NCBI RefSeq assembly: GCF_018305005.1
Contig: NZ_JAGQEG010000062.1
Coordinates: forward strand, 1 to 34,810
From: Collimonas silvisoli
GTDB taxonomy: Bacteria > Pseudomonadota > Gammaproteobacteria > Burkholderiales > Burkholderiaceae_D
DNA: 34,810 nt
Reading direction: 5' to 3'
In this document: positions 17,532 through 27,468 of the stretch, one piece after another
How the letters are laid out: each line of letters opens with the position of its first letter
How positions within the stretch are numbered: the first letter of the stretch is position 1
Notes under the pieces: model-generated
Database searches by the model: none
What the model saw: only the letters and a program-made list of their open reading frames with translations
Told to the model about the DNA's origin: nothing
Made by a program: the position numbers and the translations under genes

Positions 17532-18454
17532 ACAGCTGGCTGCGACAACACCTGTTTGCCATCGGCGACGCCTTCACCCATCTGCTCAAGGCGCCCGGCG
17601 GCTTTGCGCTGAACGTGCTGGTGGTAGCGATTGCGCTGGCGCTGCCGTTCGGCGGCCTGACCTTGATCGAGAACGTGCGCCCGGTCTCCGAACAACTGGC
17701 GGTGGAACCGGAAATCAGCATCTTCATGGCGCAGGATGCGGTGCGTGACAAGGTGACCGCGCTGGCCAAGCCTATCGATAGCGTGTTGCAGCGCCATCAC
17801 AGCTCAGCCAAAGTTCTGTTCATTCCGCGCGAAGACGCCTTGATCAGCCTGAAAAACAAAACCGGCATGGACGACGCCCTGACCACCCTCGGCCAGAATC
17901 CCTTGCCGGATGCTTACGTGCTGAAGCTGGCCGGCTTCCACGATGCGCCTGACGCTGCTCGTATCGACACCATTGCGGCCGACCTCAAAGCGCTGCCTGG
18001 CGTCGATACCGTGCAAGTCGATTCGGAGTGGGTCAAGCGGCTGGCGGCCCTGCTGGGCATCTTGCGCCTGGTATTGCTGTTCCTGGCGATCACGCTGGCG
18101 GTGGTGGTAGTGGCCGTGGTGTTCAACACGGTGCGCCTGCAAGTGCTGACCCAACGCGAAGAAATTGCCGTCGCCAAGCTGGTCGGCGCTACCGACGCCT
18201 TCATCCACCGGCCGTTTTATTACACCGGCGCGCTGCTCGGCCTGTGCGCAGGCGGCCTGGCGCTGGGTGCGGTGGCGCTTGGCTTGCAGCCGCTGAACCA
18301 GGCGATTGCCGAATTTGCCCGTTTGTATGCGTCGGAATTCCGTTTGTTGCCGCTGAACTGGGTAACCAGCCTGGCGCTGCTGGCGATCAGCGCCGGCCTC
18401 GGCCTGGTCGGCGCGGTGCTGTCGGTGCGGCGCCATCTGGCGCGGCTGGCCTGA
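17528..18454 (+). CDS. ftsX: Cell division protein FtsX
   Basis: The 308-residue membrane protein is the permease-like partner of FtsE. One transmembrane helix near the N-terminus (FALNVLVVAIALALPFGGL) is followed by a periplasmic domain of about 130 residues and then three helices (ILRLVLLFLAITLAVVVVAV; GALLGLCAGGLALGAVALG; SLALLAISAGLGLVGAVLS). The cytoplasmic loop RLQVLTQREEIAVAKLVGAT is the conserved FtsX coupling region. It is translationally coupled to ftsE by a 4-bp overlap. Confidence 0.96.
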   Translation: MNSWLRQHLFAIGDAFTHLLKAPGGFALNVLVVAIALALPFGGLTLIENVRPVSEQLAVEPEISIFMAQDAVRDKVTALAKPIDSVLQRHHSSAKVLFIPREDALISLKNKTGMDDALTTLGQNPLPDAYVLKLAGFHDAPDAARIDTIAADLKALPGVDTVQVDSEWVKRLAALLGILRLVLLFLAITLAVVVVAVVFNTVRLQVLTQREEIAVAKLVGATDAFIHRPFYYTGALLGLCAGGLALGAVALGLQPLNQAIAEFARLYASEFRLLPLNWVTSLALLAISAGLGLVGAVLSVRRHLARLA

Positions 18455-18467
18455 GCTGAGTATTGAC

Positions 18468-19304
18468 GTGTTCCACCATCCGTCCGAATTTGTCACCTTC
18501 AAGACCAGCCCGCATCTGCCGGGCGTGGAATTGTATTCGGCACGGCTGGTCGATCACGAATTTGCGCCGCATGTGCACGACGCCTATTCGCTGGGCGCTA
18601 TTGAAACCGGGGTCGAGCGTTTCCGCCACAAGGGCTCGCAGCATGTCGCCCCGGCCGGTACGCTGGTGCTGTTGAATCCCGATGAATTGCATGACGGCCA
18701 CGCCGAGATCGCCGCCGGCTGGACTTATCAGATGCTGTTCATCGAACCGCAGCTGCTGCGCGAACTGACCGGCAGCGAGGCTTATTTCGCCGCCGCGACC
18801 GCCCATGATCCCTTGCTCGCCGACAGCTTCCAATTGCTGTTCAAACGCATGTGGCAAGCGCCGGACGATCTGGCGTTTGTGTCGCATTTCACGGTATTGA
18901 TAGACGCTGTCACGCAACGCTATGGCAAGAACCTGCGCCCGGTGCCGATGCCGGCGAGCCGCCAGCCGCAACGCATGCTGGCGATGCGGCGGGTGCTCGA
19001 TTGCATCGAGGCCAATCTGGATCAGACCTTGCATATCGACACCCTGGCGGCCGAGGCCGGCATGTCGATATTTCATTTCGTGCGAGCCTTCTCAGCCTTG
19101 TTCCACGCCACCCCGCACCAATACCTGCAAGCGCGCCGCACCACCCGCGCCAAGACCTTGCTGGCGCAGCGCAGCACGCCAACCGACGCCGCCGCCGCGG
19201 TCGGGCTGACCGACCAAAGCCACCTGACGCGCTGGTTCAAGCGCGCCTACGGCGTCACGCCGGCACAGTATCAACAGCAAATTGGTACAAGACCGCTGAG
19301 CTAA
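18468..19304 (+). CDS. AraC-family transcriptional regulator with N-terminal cupin domain
   Basis: The 278-residue protein has an AraC-binding cupin domain at the N-terminus (HEFAPHVHDAYSLGAIETG; PAGTLVLLNPDELHDG) and the AraC DNA-binding domain from about residue 175 (IDTLAAEAGMSIFHFVRAFS; AAAAVGLTDQSHLTRWFKRA). GTG 18468 is the first plausible start, 13 bp after ftsX. The EamA exporter gene lies 107 bp downstream on the same strand; such regulator-exporter pairs are common, and the regulator probably activates the exporter. The inducer is unknown. Confidence 0.88.
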   Translation: MFHHPSEFVTFKTSPHLPGVELYSARLVDHEFAPHVHDAYSLGAIETGVERFRHKGSQHVAPAGTLVLLNPDELHDGHAEIAAGWTYQMLFIEPQLLRELTGSEAYFAAATAHDPLLADSFQLLFKRMWQAPDDLAFVSHFTVLIDAVTQRYGKNLRPVPMPASRQPQRMLAMRRVLDCIEANLDQTLHIDTLAAEAGMSIFHFVRAFSALFHATPHQYLQARRTTRAKTLLAQRSTPTDAAAAVGLTDQSHLTRWFKRAYGVTPAQYQQQIGTRPLS

Positions 19305-19411
19305 AGATGGGCATGATGAGTAAGACAACCACTCTTGCGTATCATTGATTTTTCCATGCCATCACCTCAATTCATTGCACTATCGTCGCAGCACCTAAGC
19401 GCAGCTGCAGC

Positions 19412-20371
19412 ATGCTGACCGGCCTGTTATGCGCTCTCGGCGCCGGCCTGATGTGGGGGCTGGTATTCATCGCGCCGTTGATGTTGCCCGATTATCCGGG
19501 CCTGATGCTGTCGTTCGGCCGCTATGTCGCGTTTGGCCTGATCGCGCTGGCGCCCGCCATGCTCGACCGCAAGCGCATCGCCGCGCTGAGCCGGGCCGAC
19601 TGGCGCGCCGCCTTGAAGCTGTCGCTGGTCGGCAATCTGTTGTATTACGCAGCGCTGGCAAGCGCGATCCAGCTGGCCGATGCGCCGCTGCCGACCATGC
19701 TGATCGGCACCCTGCCGGTGGTGATTTCGGTGTTTTCCAACTGGTCGCCGGGGCATGCGGCGGAAAGCGTGGCCTGGCGCCGGCTGGCGCCGTCGCTGGT
19801 GATTATCCTGATCGGCATCTTGTGCGTTAACGCCGCCGAGCTGGCGCATATGCGGCTGGCGGGCAGCAGCAACCCGCGTTCGCTGGGCGACTATGTGCTG
19901 GGCTGCCTGATCGCGCTGGCCGCGGTCGCCGCCTGGACCTGGTACCCGATCGTCAATGCCCGCTATCTGCGCGCCAATCCGCATATCAGCCCCTCCACCT
20001 GGGCCACCGCACAAGGCCTGGCGACCTTGCCGCTGGCGCTGATCGGCCTCTTCGGTTATGGCGCTTATCTGCAACTGGCAGGCGGCTCCTATGCCTTCCC
20101 GTTCGGCCCGCGGCCGCTGCAGTTTGTCGGCTTGATGCTGCTCATCGGCCTGTGCGCTTCCTGGATCGGCACCCTGCTCTGGAACAAGGCGAGCCAGCAT
20201 TTGCCGACCGCGCTGCTGGCGCAACTGATCGTGTTCGAAACCTTGTCGGCCTTGCTGTACGCCTTCATTTTCCGCGATGCGGTGCCAGGTCTGCAGGTCA
20301 TGGCGGGAATCGCGCTGTTATGCATAGGCATAGTTTTCGGTGTGCGCATCTTTCAGCATCAGATACCATAG
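19412..20371 (+). CDS. EamA-family drug/metabolite transporter
   Basis: The 319-residue inner-membrane protein has about ten hydrophobic segments arranged as two EamA repeats, as in the DMT superfamily (for example GLLCALGAGLMWGLVFIAPL at the start and VMAGIALLCIGIVFGVRIF at the end). It probably exports an amino acid or other small metabolite. Substrate cannot be predicted. The AraC regulator gene upstream suggests substrate-dependent induction. Confidence 0.87.
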   Translation: MLTGLLCALGAGLMWGLVFIAPLMLPDYPGLMLSFGRYVAFGLIALAPAMLDRKRIAALSRADWRAALKLSLVGNLLYYAALASAIQLADAPLPTMLIGTLPVVISVFSNWSPGHAAESVAWRRLAPSLVIILIGILCVNAAELAHMRLAGSSNPRSLGDYVLGCLIALAAVAAWTWYPIVNARYLRANPHISPSTWATAQGLATLPLALIGLFGYGAYLQLAGGSYAFPFGPRPLQFVGLMLLIGLCASWIGTLLWNKASQHLPTALLAQLIVFETLSALLYAFIFRDAVPGLQVMAGIALLCIGIVFGVRIFQHQIP

Positions 20372-20408
20372 AGGCTGCGTTCATTTCTGCAGCCTGCTGC
20401 GCTATCTC

Positions 20409-20951
20409 GTGAAACCTGCACTGACTTTATCTGCCCGCTTGCTCGCTGTTTGCACCGTACTGGCATTGTGCGCTTGCTCGCCCAAATTCAACTGGCGCGA
20501 AGTGCGTAGCAAAGACGCACCGTACAGTGTGCTGCTGCCGGCCAAACCGTCGACGGTCGCGCGTCCCATCGATCTCGACGGCATGCCGCTTACCATGACC
20601 ATGACCGCCGCCAAGGTCGACGACGCGGTATTCGCCGTCGGCAGCGCCACCGTGCCCGACGCCGCCAAGGCGCAAGCGGCATTGATCGCGATGAAAACCG
20701 CGCTGGTGAAGAATATCAACGGTACCGTCAAAGCGGAGAAGACGACCGCTGCGGCCAGCAATGCGCAGGGACTGTCGGCCAGTATCGATGTGGAAGCGGT
20801 CGGCAGCACGCCCGGCGGCATGCCGGAAGTCCTGTTCGGGCATTTTGTCAGCAAGGACAAGGAAATCTATCAGGTGATCGTGATGGGGCCGGAAAAGACC
20901 GTTTCGCGGGAAAACGTCGAGACTTTCATCTCTTCATTCAAACATAATTAG
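20409..20951 (+). CDS. Hypothetical lipoprotein
   Basis: The 180-residue protein begins at GTG 20409 with a short signal peptide and lipobox LCAC (C23), so it should be anchored to a membrane by lipid. The mature part contains a conserved-looking segment KDAPYSVLLPAKPSTVARP, and a mixed alpha/beta domain ending in VETFISSFKHN. I do not recognise a function. A longer reading from 20340 would put extra residues before the signal peptide and is unlikely. Confidence 0.8.
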   Translation: MKPALTLSARLLAVCTVLALCACSPKFNWREVRSKDAPYSVLLPAKPSTVARPIDLDGMPLTMTMTAAKVDDAVFAVGSATVPDAAKAQAALIAMKTALVKNINGTVKAEKTTAAASNAQGLSASIDVEAVGSTPGGMPEVLFGHFVSKDKEIYQVIVMGPEKTVSRENVETFISSFKHN

Positions 20952-21097
20952 CATTAATGCAATCCCAGGATTGCTGCCTGCTGCGCCGTCACGGCCGGCC
21001 GCCGCTGTAACCACCAGTGACAGCAGTGGCGAGCACCTCGACAAAGAGGTATTCTGTACAATGTCGTTTTTCACCAAAAACAATATTTTGAGGTTTT

Positions 21098-21442
21098 ATG
21101 TTAGTTACATTCAAATCCAAGGCGTCGCCCGAAGTCATTATGTTCGAACAAGACGCCAAGCGCATCCTCGATTTGCTGCATAAGGACGTGAAAATCGGCG
21201 TCATCACGGCAGCGGAAGGTGCGGCAGCAATTGCCAAACTGGAAGCAGAAACCTCGGAAAGCCGTGCCCACCCGGTATCCGACAGCGTACAGCACGATAT
21301 CGCAGCCCATCACAACGAAGCAGGTGACGACACGGGCCATGAGCCGGTGCAGACAGTCACCTTTGCCAGCCGAATTCATCCTTTGCTGGAAATGCTGCGC
21401 GAAGCGCACAAACACAACGACGACGTACTCTGGGGCGTTTAA
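21098..21442 (+). CDS. DUF1840 family protein
   Basis: The 114-residue soluble protein starts MLVTFKSKASPEVIMFEQDA and continues RILDLLHKDVKIGVITAAEG, the hallmark of the DUF1840 family common in Burkholderiales. The C-terminal part (ASRIHPLLEMLREAHKHN) is helical and family-typical; the middle is a His/Glu-rich linker. Function is unknown. The stop overlaps the start of the following hydrolase gene (TAATG). Confidence 0.88.
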   Translation: MLVTFKSKASPEVIMFEQDAKRILDLLHKDVKIGVITAAEGAAAIAKLEAETSESRAHPVSDSVQHDIAAHHNEAGDDTGHEPVQTVTFASRIHPLLEMLREAHKHNDDVLWGV

Positions 21443-22341
21443 TGGCCTCCGGTCTTGAGCGACAGCTTACGACCGAAGACGGCATTTCTCTCTCCGTGAC
21501 CGACTGGCCGCCGGCTGCCGGCGCGCCGCTCGTCGGCAGCATCCTGCTGATGCATGGACTGGGCGAGCATGCCGGACGTTATGCCCACGTAATACGCTTT
21601 TTCAATCGCTGCGGCCTGCTGGTGCGCAGCTACGATCACCGCGGCCACGGCCGCTCCGGCGGTCCGCGCGGCGATGTGCCGGACGACGGCGCCTTGTTGC
21701 GCGACGCCAAGCTGGTGCTGGACGACCTCAGCCGCCAACAGCAACTGAGTTATCCGCAGCTGGCAAACAGCCCGCCTTTATTGTTCGGCCATAGCATGGG
21801 CGGCTTGTTCGCTGCGCGTTTTGCGGTAGCTGGCATGTCGCCGTTGCGCGGCTTGATTTTGTCCTCACCGGGACTGGCCTTGCGCTTGAACCGGCTGCAA
21901 CTGGGCTTGCTCAAATTGATGTCGGTGCTGGCTCCCGCCCTGGCGGTCCCGAACGGCCTGGATGTCAACCATCTGTCGCACGACCCGGCGGTTGCCAAAG
22001 CCTATGGCGACGATCCGCTGGTGCACAATAAAATCAGCGCGCGCTTGTTAAACAGCATGTTGCATGCCGGGCAATTCGCCTTGAATCAGGCACACACCCT
22101 GGCTATACCCACGCTGCTGGTGATTGGTGGCGACGACCGCATCATCGATCCCGACGGCAGCCGCCGGTTTTTTACCGCCTTGCCGCCTGCCATCGCCACG
22201 CTGCGCGACTACGACGGCATGTTTCACGAAATTTTCAATGAAATCGGCGCCGAGCGGGTATTTGCGGATGTGCGCCGCTGGCTTGAGGCTCAGCACATGC
22301 TGCAGCCTTTGGCGAGTTCAGACCCGGCCTTGGTGGATTGA
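21442..22341 (+). CDS. Alpha/beta hydrolase, monoacylglycerol lipase-like
   Basis: The 299-residue enzyme has a serine hydrolase fold. The oxyanion region is LLMHGLGEHAGRY, the nucleophile elbow is FGHSMGG (S118), the acid is the Asp in VIGGDDRIIDP and the base is the His in YDGMFHEIFNE. HGxGEHxxRY with RGHGRSGGPRG is typical of lysophospholipase/monoacylglycerol lipase relatives. It has no signal peptide and should be cytoplasmic. It is coupled to the DUF1840 gene by a 1-bp overlap. The real substrate is unknown. Confidence 0.88.
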   Translation: MASGLERQLTTEDGISLSVTDWPPAAGAPLVGSILLMHGLGEHAGRYAHVIRFFNRCGLLVRSYDHRGHGRSGGPRGDVPDDGALLRDAKLVLDDLSRQQQLSYPQLANSPPLLFGHSMGGLFAARFAVAGMSPLRGLILSSPGLALRLNRLQLGLLKLMSVLAPALAVPNGLDVNHLSHDPAVAKAYGDDPLVHNKISARLLNSMLHAGQFALNQAHTLAIPTLLVIGGDDRIIDPDGSRRFFTALPPAIATLRDYDGMFHEIFNEIGAERVFADVRRWLEAQHMLQPLASSDPALVD

Positions 22342-22508
22342 CACTGTTTGGCCGTGATGAGAAAAACCACCTGTTTGACATCTAGCATCATTACCGTCAA
22401 GCAATCTGAAATTTTACTTTTTCCTGCCACAATCACGCCCTAACTGTAGGTGAGCAGCCATATCCCCGCTACAATCGCATTGTTACCATACTGTCTAGCT
22501 GCGTCGCC

Positions 22509-23147
22509 ATGATTTCCTTCGGCATTACTGATTTCGGCCTGTTTCTGATGGCTGTCCTGCTGCTCAACGCCACCCCCGGCCCGGATACCGCTTATATTGT
22601 CGGCCGCAGCGTGGCGCAGGGACGCCGCGCCGGTTTGCTGTCGGCGCTCGGCATCACGGCCGGCTGCTGCATCCATGCGACTCTCTCGGCCTTCGGCCTG
22701 ACGGCGCTGCTGGCGGCTTCCGCCACAGCCTTCATGGCGGTGAAACTGGCCGGCGGCGCTTACCTGATCTATCTCGGCATCAAGATGTTGCTCAACAAGA
22801 AGACCGTCGCCAGCGAAAATCTGCCGCAGCCGGATCTGCGCTCGCACAAGACCATTTTTCTGCAAGCCCTGATCACCAATGTGCTCAATCCCAAGGTGAT
22901 CTTGTTTTTCCTGTCATTCTTTCCGCAGTTCGTGCGCCATGATTCGCCGCACAAGATCGCTGCCTTTTTGTTGCTTGGCGCGGTGTTTTCCGTCGTCACG
23001 CTGTGCTGGAACAGCAGCACAGCCATGCTGGCCGGTACGCTGACGCGCCACGCCGGCAATAATCCCCAGATCAAGCATTGGCTGGAACGCACAGTTGGCG
23101 CCGCTTTTGTTGCCCTTGGAATAAAACTGGCACTGACAAAGAACTGA
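22509..23147 (+). CDS. LysE/RhtB-family amino acid exporter
   Basis: The 212-residue inner-membrane protein has about six hydrophobic segments and the family motif NATPGPDTAYIVGRSVAQGR near the N-terminus, followed by GLLSALGITAGCCIH. The segment ALITNVLNPKVILFFLSFFP is also typical of RhtB proteins. Members export homoserine, threonine, leucine or related compounds. The 167-bp spacer upstream shows no obvious regulatory repeat. Confidence 0.93.
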   Translation: MISFGITDFGLFLMAVLLLNATPGPDTAYIVGRSVAQGRRAGLLSALGITAGCCIHATLSAFGLTALLAASATAFMAVKLAGGAYLIYLGIKMLLNKKTVASENLPQPDLRSHKTIFLQALITNVLNPKVILFFLSFFPQFVRHDSPHKIAAFLLLGAVFSVVTLCWNSSTAMLAGTLTRHAGNNPQIKHWLERTVGAAFVALGIKLALTKN

Positions 23148-23190
23148 TTCCTTAACCACAATCACCGACAGAAACGACCTGAACCATACA

Positions 23191-24463
23191 GTGACCTATT
23201 CGACCCTCAAAAAAGATTCTCTCGCCTTCAGCCTGTTAGGCGCGGCCCAAGCCATTGCCCTGGTGCGCGACGGCGCGGCGCTGCCGCAGGCGCTGATCCA
23301 GGTATTTGCACAATCGGCAGCACCGGCGCCGACGCGCGGCGCCATCCAGGATATCGCCTACCGTACCATGCGCGGCATCGGCCGTGCCGAAACCTTGCTG
23401 AGCAACCTGGCCAGCCGGCCGCCGGAACCGACCTTGCTGCATTGTCTGCTATGCGCCGCGCTGTGCCTGCTGGCCGATGTCGACGATCCTGCTTATGAGA
23501 ATTTCACGGTGGTCGATCAAGCTGTCACCGCGGTCTCTTCCGATCCCCAGATGGCCCATGCCAAGGGCATGGCGAATGCAGTGCTGCGGCGCTTCCTGCG
23601 TGAACGCGAAGCCTTGGTGGCGATCGCCGTCAAAACGCCGTTCGGCTTATGGAATTATCCGGTATGGTGGATAGACCGCATGAAAGCTGCCTACCCGCAG
23701 CAGTGGCAAGCCATCCTCACCGCCGGCAATACAGCGCCGCCGCTGACCTTGCGCGTCAATCGCCGCAAAACCTCGGTGGCCGCGTATCTGGAAACGCTGG
23801 CAAGCCACGCGATAACCGCCCGGAAAATCGGCGCGGACGCCATACGGCTGGATACGGCAATGCCGGTGGCCCAGATTCCCGGTTTCGAAGACGGCCTGGC
23901 GTCGGTGCAAGACGCCGCCGCCCAGCTTGCAGCGCCGCTGCTGGACTTGCAAGACGGCATGCGGGTACTGGACGCCTGCGCCGCGCCTGGCGGCAAGACC
24001 GGCCACATCCTGGAAACCGCCGATGTCGAACTGACCGCGCTGGACAACAATCCCAAACGTTTGCAGCAAACTGCAGCTGGGCGACGCCAGCATCGGCAGC
24101 CAGGGCAAGGACTGGTGGGACGGCCAGCCGTTCGATCGCATCCTGGCTGACGTCCCTTGCACCGCCTCCGGCATCGTGCGCCGTCATCCAGATATTCGCT
24201 GGCTGCGGCGCAAGACCGATACCGAGCAACTTGCAACACTTTCGGCAAAGATTCTGGACAATCTTTGGCAGATGCTACGCCCGGATGGTAAATTGCTACT
24301 CGTAACATGTTCCGTATGGCCACAAGAATCAGAGGCCCAGGCCGCGGCCTTTGCTGCGCGGAATAATGCGCGCAGACTGCCGGCGCCCGGTCAACTGCTG
24401 CCTACAGCCGATGCGGAACGCGACCATGATGGTTTGTTTTACGCGTTGTTCCAGAAGTGCTGA
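23191..24463 (+). pseudogene. rsmB: rsmB, 16S rRNA (cytosine(967)-C5)-methyltransferase, frameshifted
   Basis: The first frame (GTG 23191) gives an N-terminal NusB-like RNA-binding domain and the start of the methyltransferase domain including CAAPGGKTGHIL, up to LDNNPKRLQQ near 24069. The protein then resumes in the next frame from about 24068 (KLQLGDASIGSQGKDWWDG), with the catalytic segments ILADVPCTASGIVRRHPDIR and LLLVTCSVWPQESE, ending at TGA 24461-24463. Compared with the usual family spacing about a dozen residues are missing at the junction, so this looks like a small out-of-frame deletion rather than one lost base. In the first frame translation ends at about 24150. If real, the m5C967 methylase is inactive; a sequencing or assembly error is the alternative. 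Confidence 0.85.
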
Positions 24464-24502
24464 CGCCCTTTCCGCGATAACTTTTTAACATATCCGAAAC
24501 CA

Positions 24503-25081
24503 GTGACACGACCATTGCCTCAATTCATAAAATACTGGCTGCTGGCCCTGCTGCTGGTTCTGTCTTTTAGTCCCCCGTCCAGCCTTGCATCCGACGGCGT
24601 TGAATTGAGCCAGGCCCATATCGAAGCCGGCGACGACGGCTACCGCTTGTCGGCGACGTTTTCATTCGATCTCAATCGCGGCCTGGAAGATGTGGTCAAT
24701 CGCGGCGTCACTCTTTATTTCACGACCGATGTCGAGCTGACCCGGCCGCGCTGGTACTGGTTCGATGAAAAGGCCATTACTGCAACCCAAACCATCCGTC
24801 TGCAATACAACGTCATCACGCGGCGCTATACCGTGGCCATCAACGGCAGCCTGCAACAGAGTTTTACTACGCTCGACGACGCCCTGTCCCTGATCCGCCG
24901 GCCTAGCCGCTGGCTGATCGCCGACAAGAGTGCGCTCAAGAGCGGCGAAGTGTATCGCGTCGCGGTACGCATGGGCCTCGATCTGGGGCTGCTGTCCAAA
25001 CCGTTTCAAATCAACGCCCTCAACAATAGCGATTGGCGCTTTTCTTCCGACTGGAAGAGCTTCAGCTACAGGGCAGAATAA
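24503..25081 (+). CDS. DUF4390 domain-containing exported protein
   Basis: The 192-residue protein has an N-terminal signal peptide (YWLLALLLVLSFSPPSSLAS) and a beta-rich mature domain with RGVTLYFTTDVELTRPRWYW, typical of DUF4390. Function is unknown. In many Burkholderiales this gene lies between rsmB and an NtrY-type kinase, as here. The GTG start at 24503 gives the expected signal peptide. The kinase GTG follows only 2 bp after the stop, so expression is probably coupled and the protein may act with the kinase in the periplasm. Confidence 0.88.
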   Translation: MTRPLPQFIKYWLLALLLVLSFSPPSSLASDGVELSQAHIEAGDDGYRLSATFSFDLNRGLEDVVNRGVTLYFTTDVELTRPRWYWFDEKAITATQTIRLQYNVITRRYTVAINGSLQQSFTTLDDALSLIRRPSRWLIADKSALKSGEVYRVAVRMGLDLGLLSKPFQINALNNSDWRFSSDWKSFSYRAE

Positions 25082-25083
25082 TC

Positions 25084-27381
25084 GTGTCGCGCGCGCTACG
25101 TTATTTGCTGGTGGTCGGCGGCGCCATCGTCAGCATCCTGCTATTTCTTCTTTCTTCGGCGTCGGCCAATTCGGATTTTTTCGATAAGCACTATTCATGG
25201 CTGCTAGGCATGAATGCACTGGTGGCGGTGGCGCTGTTTGTGCTGGTCTGCCTGCTGCTCGGACGCTTGTATAACCGTTACAAGCGCGGCAAATTCGGCT
25301 CCCGGCTAACCGCCAAACTGGTGTTCATGTTTGCGCTGATCGGCATCTTGCCGGGGGTTGTGATTTATCTGGTGTCGGTGCAATTTGTGTCGCGCTCGAT
25401 CGAATCCTGGTTCGATGTCCACGTTGAATCGGCATTGCAGTCCGGCTTGAACCTGAGCCACGCTGCGCTCGAATCTTCCCTTGGCGATCTCAGCACCAGG
25501 GCGCGCACGCTGGCGGTGGAATGGTCGGAATTGTCGAATTCGGCGCAGGCAACCCAGCTGGGCCGGCTCAGCGACCAGAATCTGGAAGCCTCGATAGTCA
25601 CCGCCAACGGCCAGGTGATCGCTTCCGTCGGCGGCCATCTGGGGACGCTGGTGCCCAATCTGCCGTCGCCCAATATGTTGCAGCAGGCGCGCCTGCCGCG
25701 AGGCTTTTCCGCCATAGAAAGCGCTCAGGATAATCCTGATGGCGGCAAGGCTACCTCAGCCACCAGCAACGACAGCAGCGACCTGCGCTTGCATGTGGTG
25801 GTTGAAATCCCGCCGCCGCTGAGAAGTGCTTCCCTGCAGAACGAAACGCATTTTTTGCAGATGATACAACCGGTGCCAACGTATCTGGCAACCAACGCCG
25901 AAGCACTCGGCTCAGCCTATAGCGAATACCAAGAGCGCTCCCTGGGCCGTTCCGGCCTACGCAAGATCTATCTGGTGACCTTGACGCTGACCTTGCTGCT
26001 GGCGGTTTTCGGCGCCATCGCCAGCGCCTTCCTGATTGCAACCGACCTGGCCAAGCCCTTGCTGTTGCTGGCGGAGGGAACCAAAGCCGTGGCCGAAGGC
26101 AATCTGTCGCCGCGGCCGATTGTCGCCACCTCGGACGAACTCGGCACTTTGACCCAATCATTCAACCTGATGACACGTCAGCTGTACGACGCGCGCGCCT
26201 CGGTTGAAAAGAATCGCAGCGAATTGGAAAACGCCAAAGCCTACCTGGAGTCGGTATTGGCCAACATGTCTGCCGGCGTGATGGTGCTGGACGGCGATTT
26301 CCGGCTGGTCACCAGCAACCAGTCGGTAGAGCGCATCCTGCAATACGATTTTTCACCGCATATCGGCCAGCCGCTTACCATCATCGACGGTCTGGCGCAC
26401 TTCGCGGAAGTCATCATCAACGCCTTCTCCGAGCAGAACGCGCAATTCGCCAGCGGCAAGATCGGCCCCGAGCTGCTGCACTGGCAACAGCAGATCGAGA
26501 TCCCGCGCCGGGTCGACAGCGGCGAGAGCAACGATAGCGACGACATCACCTTGCTGACGCGCGGCTCGCGCCTGCCGGTTGAAAACCGTACCGGCTACGT
26601 GGTGGTGTTCGACGATATTTCCGACGTCATCTCCGGCCAGCGTTCAATTGCCTGGGGTGAAGTGGCGCGCCGCCTGGCGCATGAAATCAAGAATCCGCTG
26701 ACGCCGATCCAGCTCTCGGCCGAGCGCTTGCAGATGAAGCTGGAAGACAAGCTGATGACCCACGATGCAGCTATCCTAAAGAAGAGCACCGCCACCATCG
26801 TCAACCAGGTAGCCGCCATGAAGCGCATGGTGGACGATTTCCGCGACTACGCCAAGACGCCGCCGGCGGTATTAGGCGAGCTGGATCTGAATGTGCTGGT
26901 GGCGGAAATCCTGCATCTCTATTTGGCAGGCGACGAACGCGATATGATTCATGCATCGCTGGCGCCGGGTCTGCCCAAGATCATGGGCGACGCCACCCAG
27001 TTGCGGCAGGTGATCCATAATCTTTTGCAAAATGCCCAGGATGCGGTCATGGATCGCAGCGACGACTCTGCGCCGCCGCGCATCGACCTGGTGACCGAGC
27101 GCATCAGTTATCAAAGTTCGGATGGCTTGTCGCGCACCGCAGTGCGGCTTTCGATTGCCGACAATGGCTCCGGATTCTCGCCCAAGATACTGGCCAGGGC
27201 GTTCGAACCTTACGTCACATCGAAGCCGCGCGGCACCGGCCTCGGCTTGCCGATGGTGAAAAAAATTATCGACGAACACGGCGGCCGCATCGATCTGCAG
27301 AATCGAAGCGATACAAAGGGCGCAAAAATCCTTATTTTGCTGTTAAAGTTAGCCACGAATGAGGATTCGGCCATAATTTGA
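25084..27381 (+). CDS. NtrY-family membrane sensor histidine kinase
   Basis: The 765-residue kinase has an N-terminal membrane part (YLLVVGGAIVSILLFLLSSA; WLLGMNALVAVALFVLVCLL; LVFMFALIGILPGVVIYLVS), a periplasmic region, a further helix near residues 295-320, a HAMP linker (DLAKPLLLLAEGTKAVAEGN) and a PAS-like region. These precede HisKA with phosphoacceptor H533 (RLAHEIKNPLTPIQLSAERL) and a HATPase domain (DNGSGF; TSKPRGTGLGLPMVKKI). GTG 25084 is preferred over upstream TTG 25033, which lies inside the DUF4390 gene. The partner regulator is encoded 149 bp downstream. The stimulus in betaproteobacteria is not settled (nitrogen or redox/envelope signals are possible). Confidence 0.9.
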   Translation: MSRALRYLLVVGGAIVSILLFLLSSASANSDFFDKHYSWLLGMNALVAVALFVLVCLLLGRLYNRYKRGKFGSRLTAKLVFMFALIGILPGVVIYLVSVQFVSRSIESWFDVHVESALQSGLNLSHAALESSLGDLSTRARTLAVEWSELSNSAQATQLGRLSDQNLEASIVTANGQVIASVGGHLGTLVPNLPSPNMLQQARLPRGFSAIESAQDNPDGGKATSATSNDSSDLRLHVVVEIPPPLRSASLQNETHFLQMIQPVPTYLATNAEALGSAYSEYQERSLGRSGLRKIYLVTLTLTLLLAVFGAIASAFLIATDLAKPLLLLAEGTKAVAEGNLSPRPIVATSDELGTLTQSFNLMTRQLYDARASVEKNRSELENAKAYLESVLANMSAGVMVLDGDFRLVTSNQSVERILQYDFSPHIGQPLTIIDGLAHFAEVIINAFSEQNAQFASGKIGPELLHWQQQIEIPRRVDSGESNDSDDITLLTRGSRLPVENRTGYVVVFDDISDVISGQRSIAWGEVARRLAHEIKNPLTPIQLSAERLQMKLEDKLMTHDAAILKKSTATIVNQVAAMKRMVDDFRDYAKTPPAVLGELDLNVLVAEILHLYLAGDERDMIHASLAPGLPKIMGDATQLRQVIHNLLQNAQDAVMDRSDDSAPPRIDLVTERISYQSSDGLSRTAVRLSIADNGSGFSPKILARAFEPYVTSKPRGTGLGLPMVKKIIDEHGGRIDLQNRSDTKGAKILILLLKLATNEDSAII

Positions 27382-27468
27382 TCAAGAACAGCTGCAAATT
27401 GGCGATTCGCTGATATAGCATACGTATCCGGACGCGGAAATAAAACAAAGAGACATTGATAACTTAAC

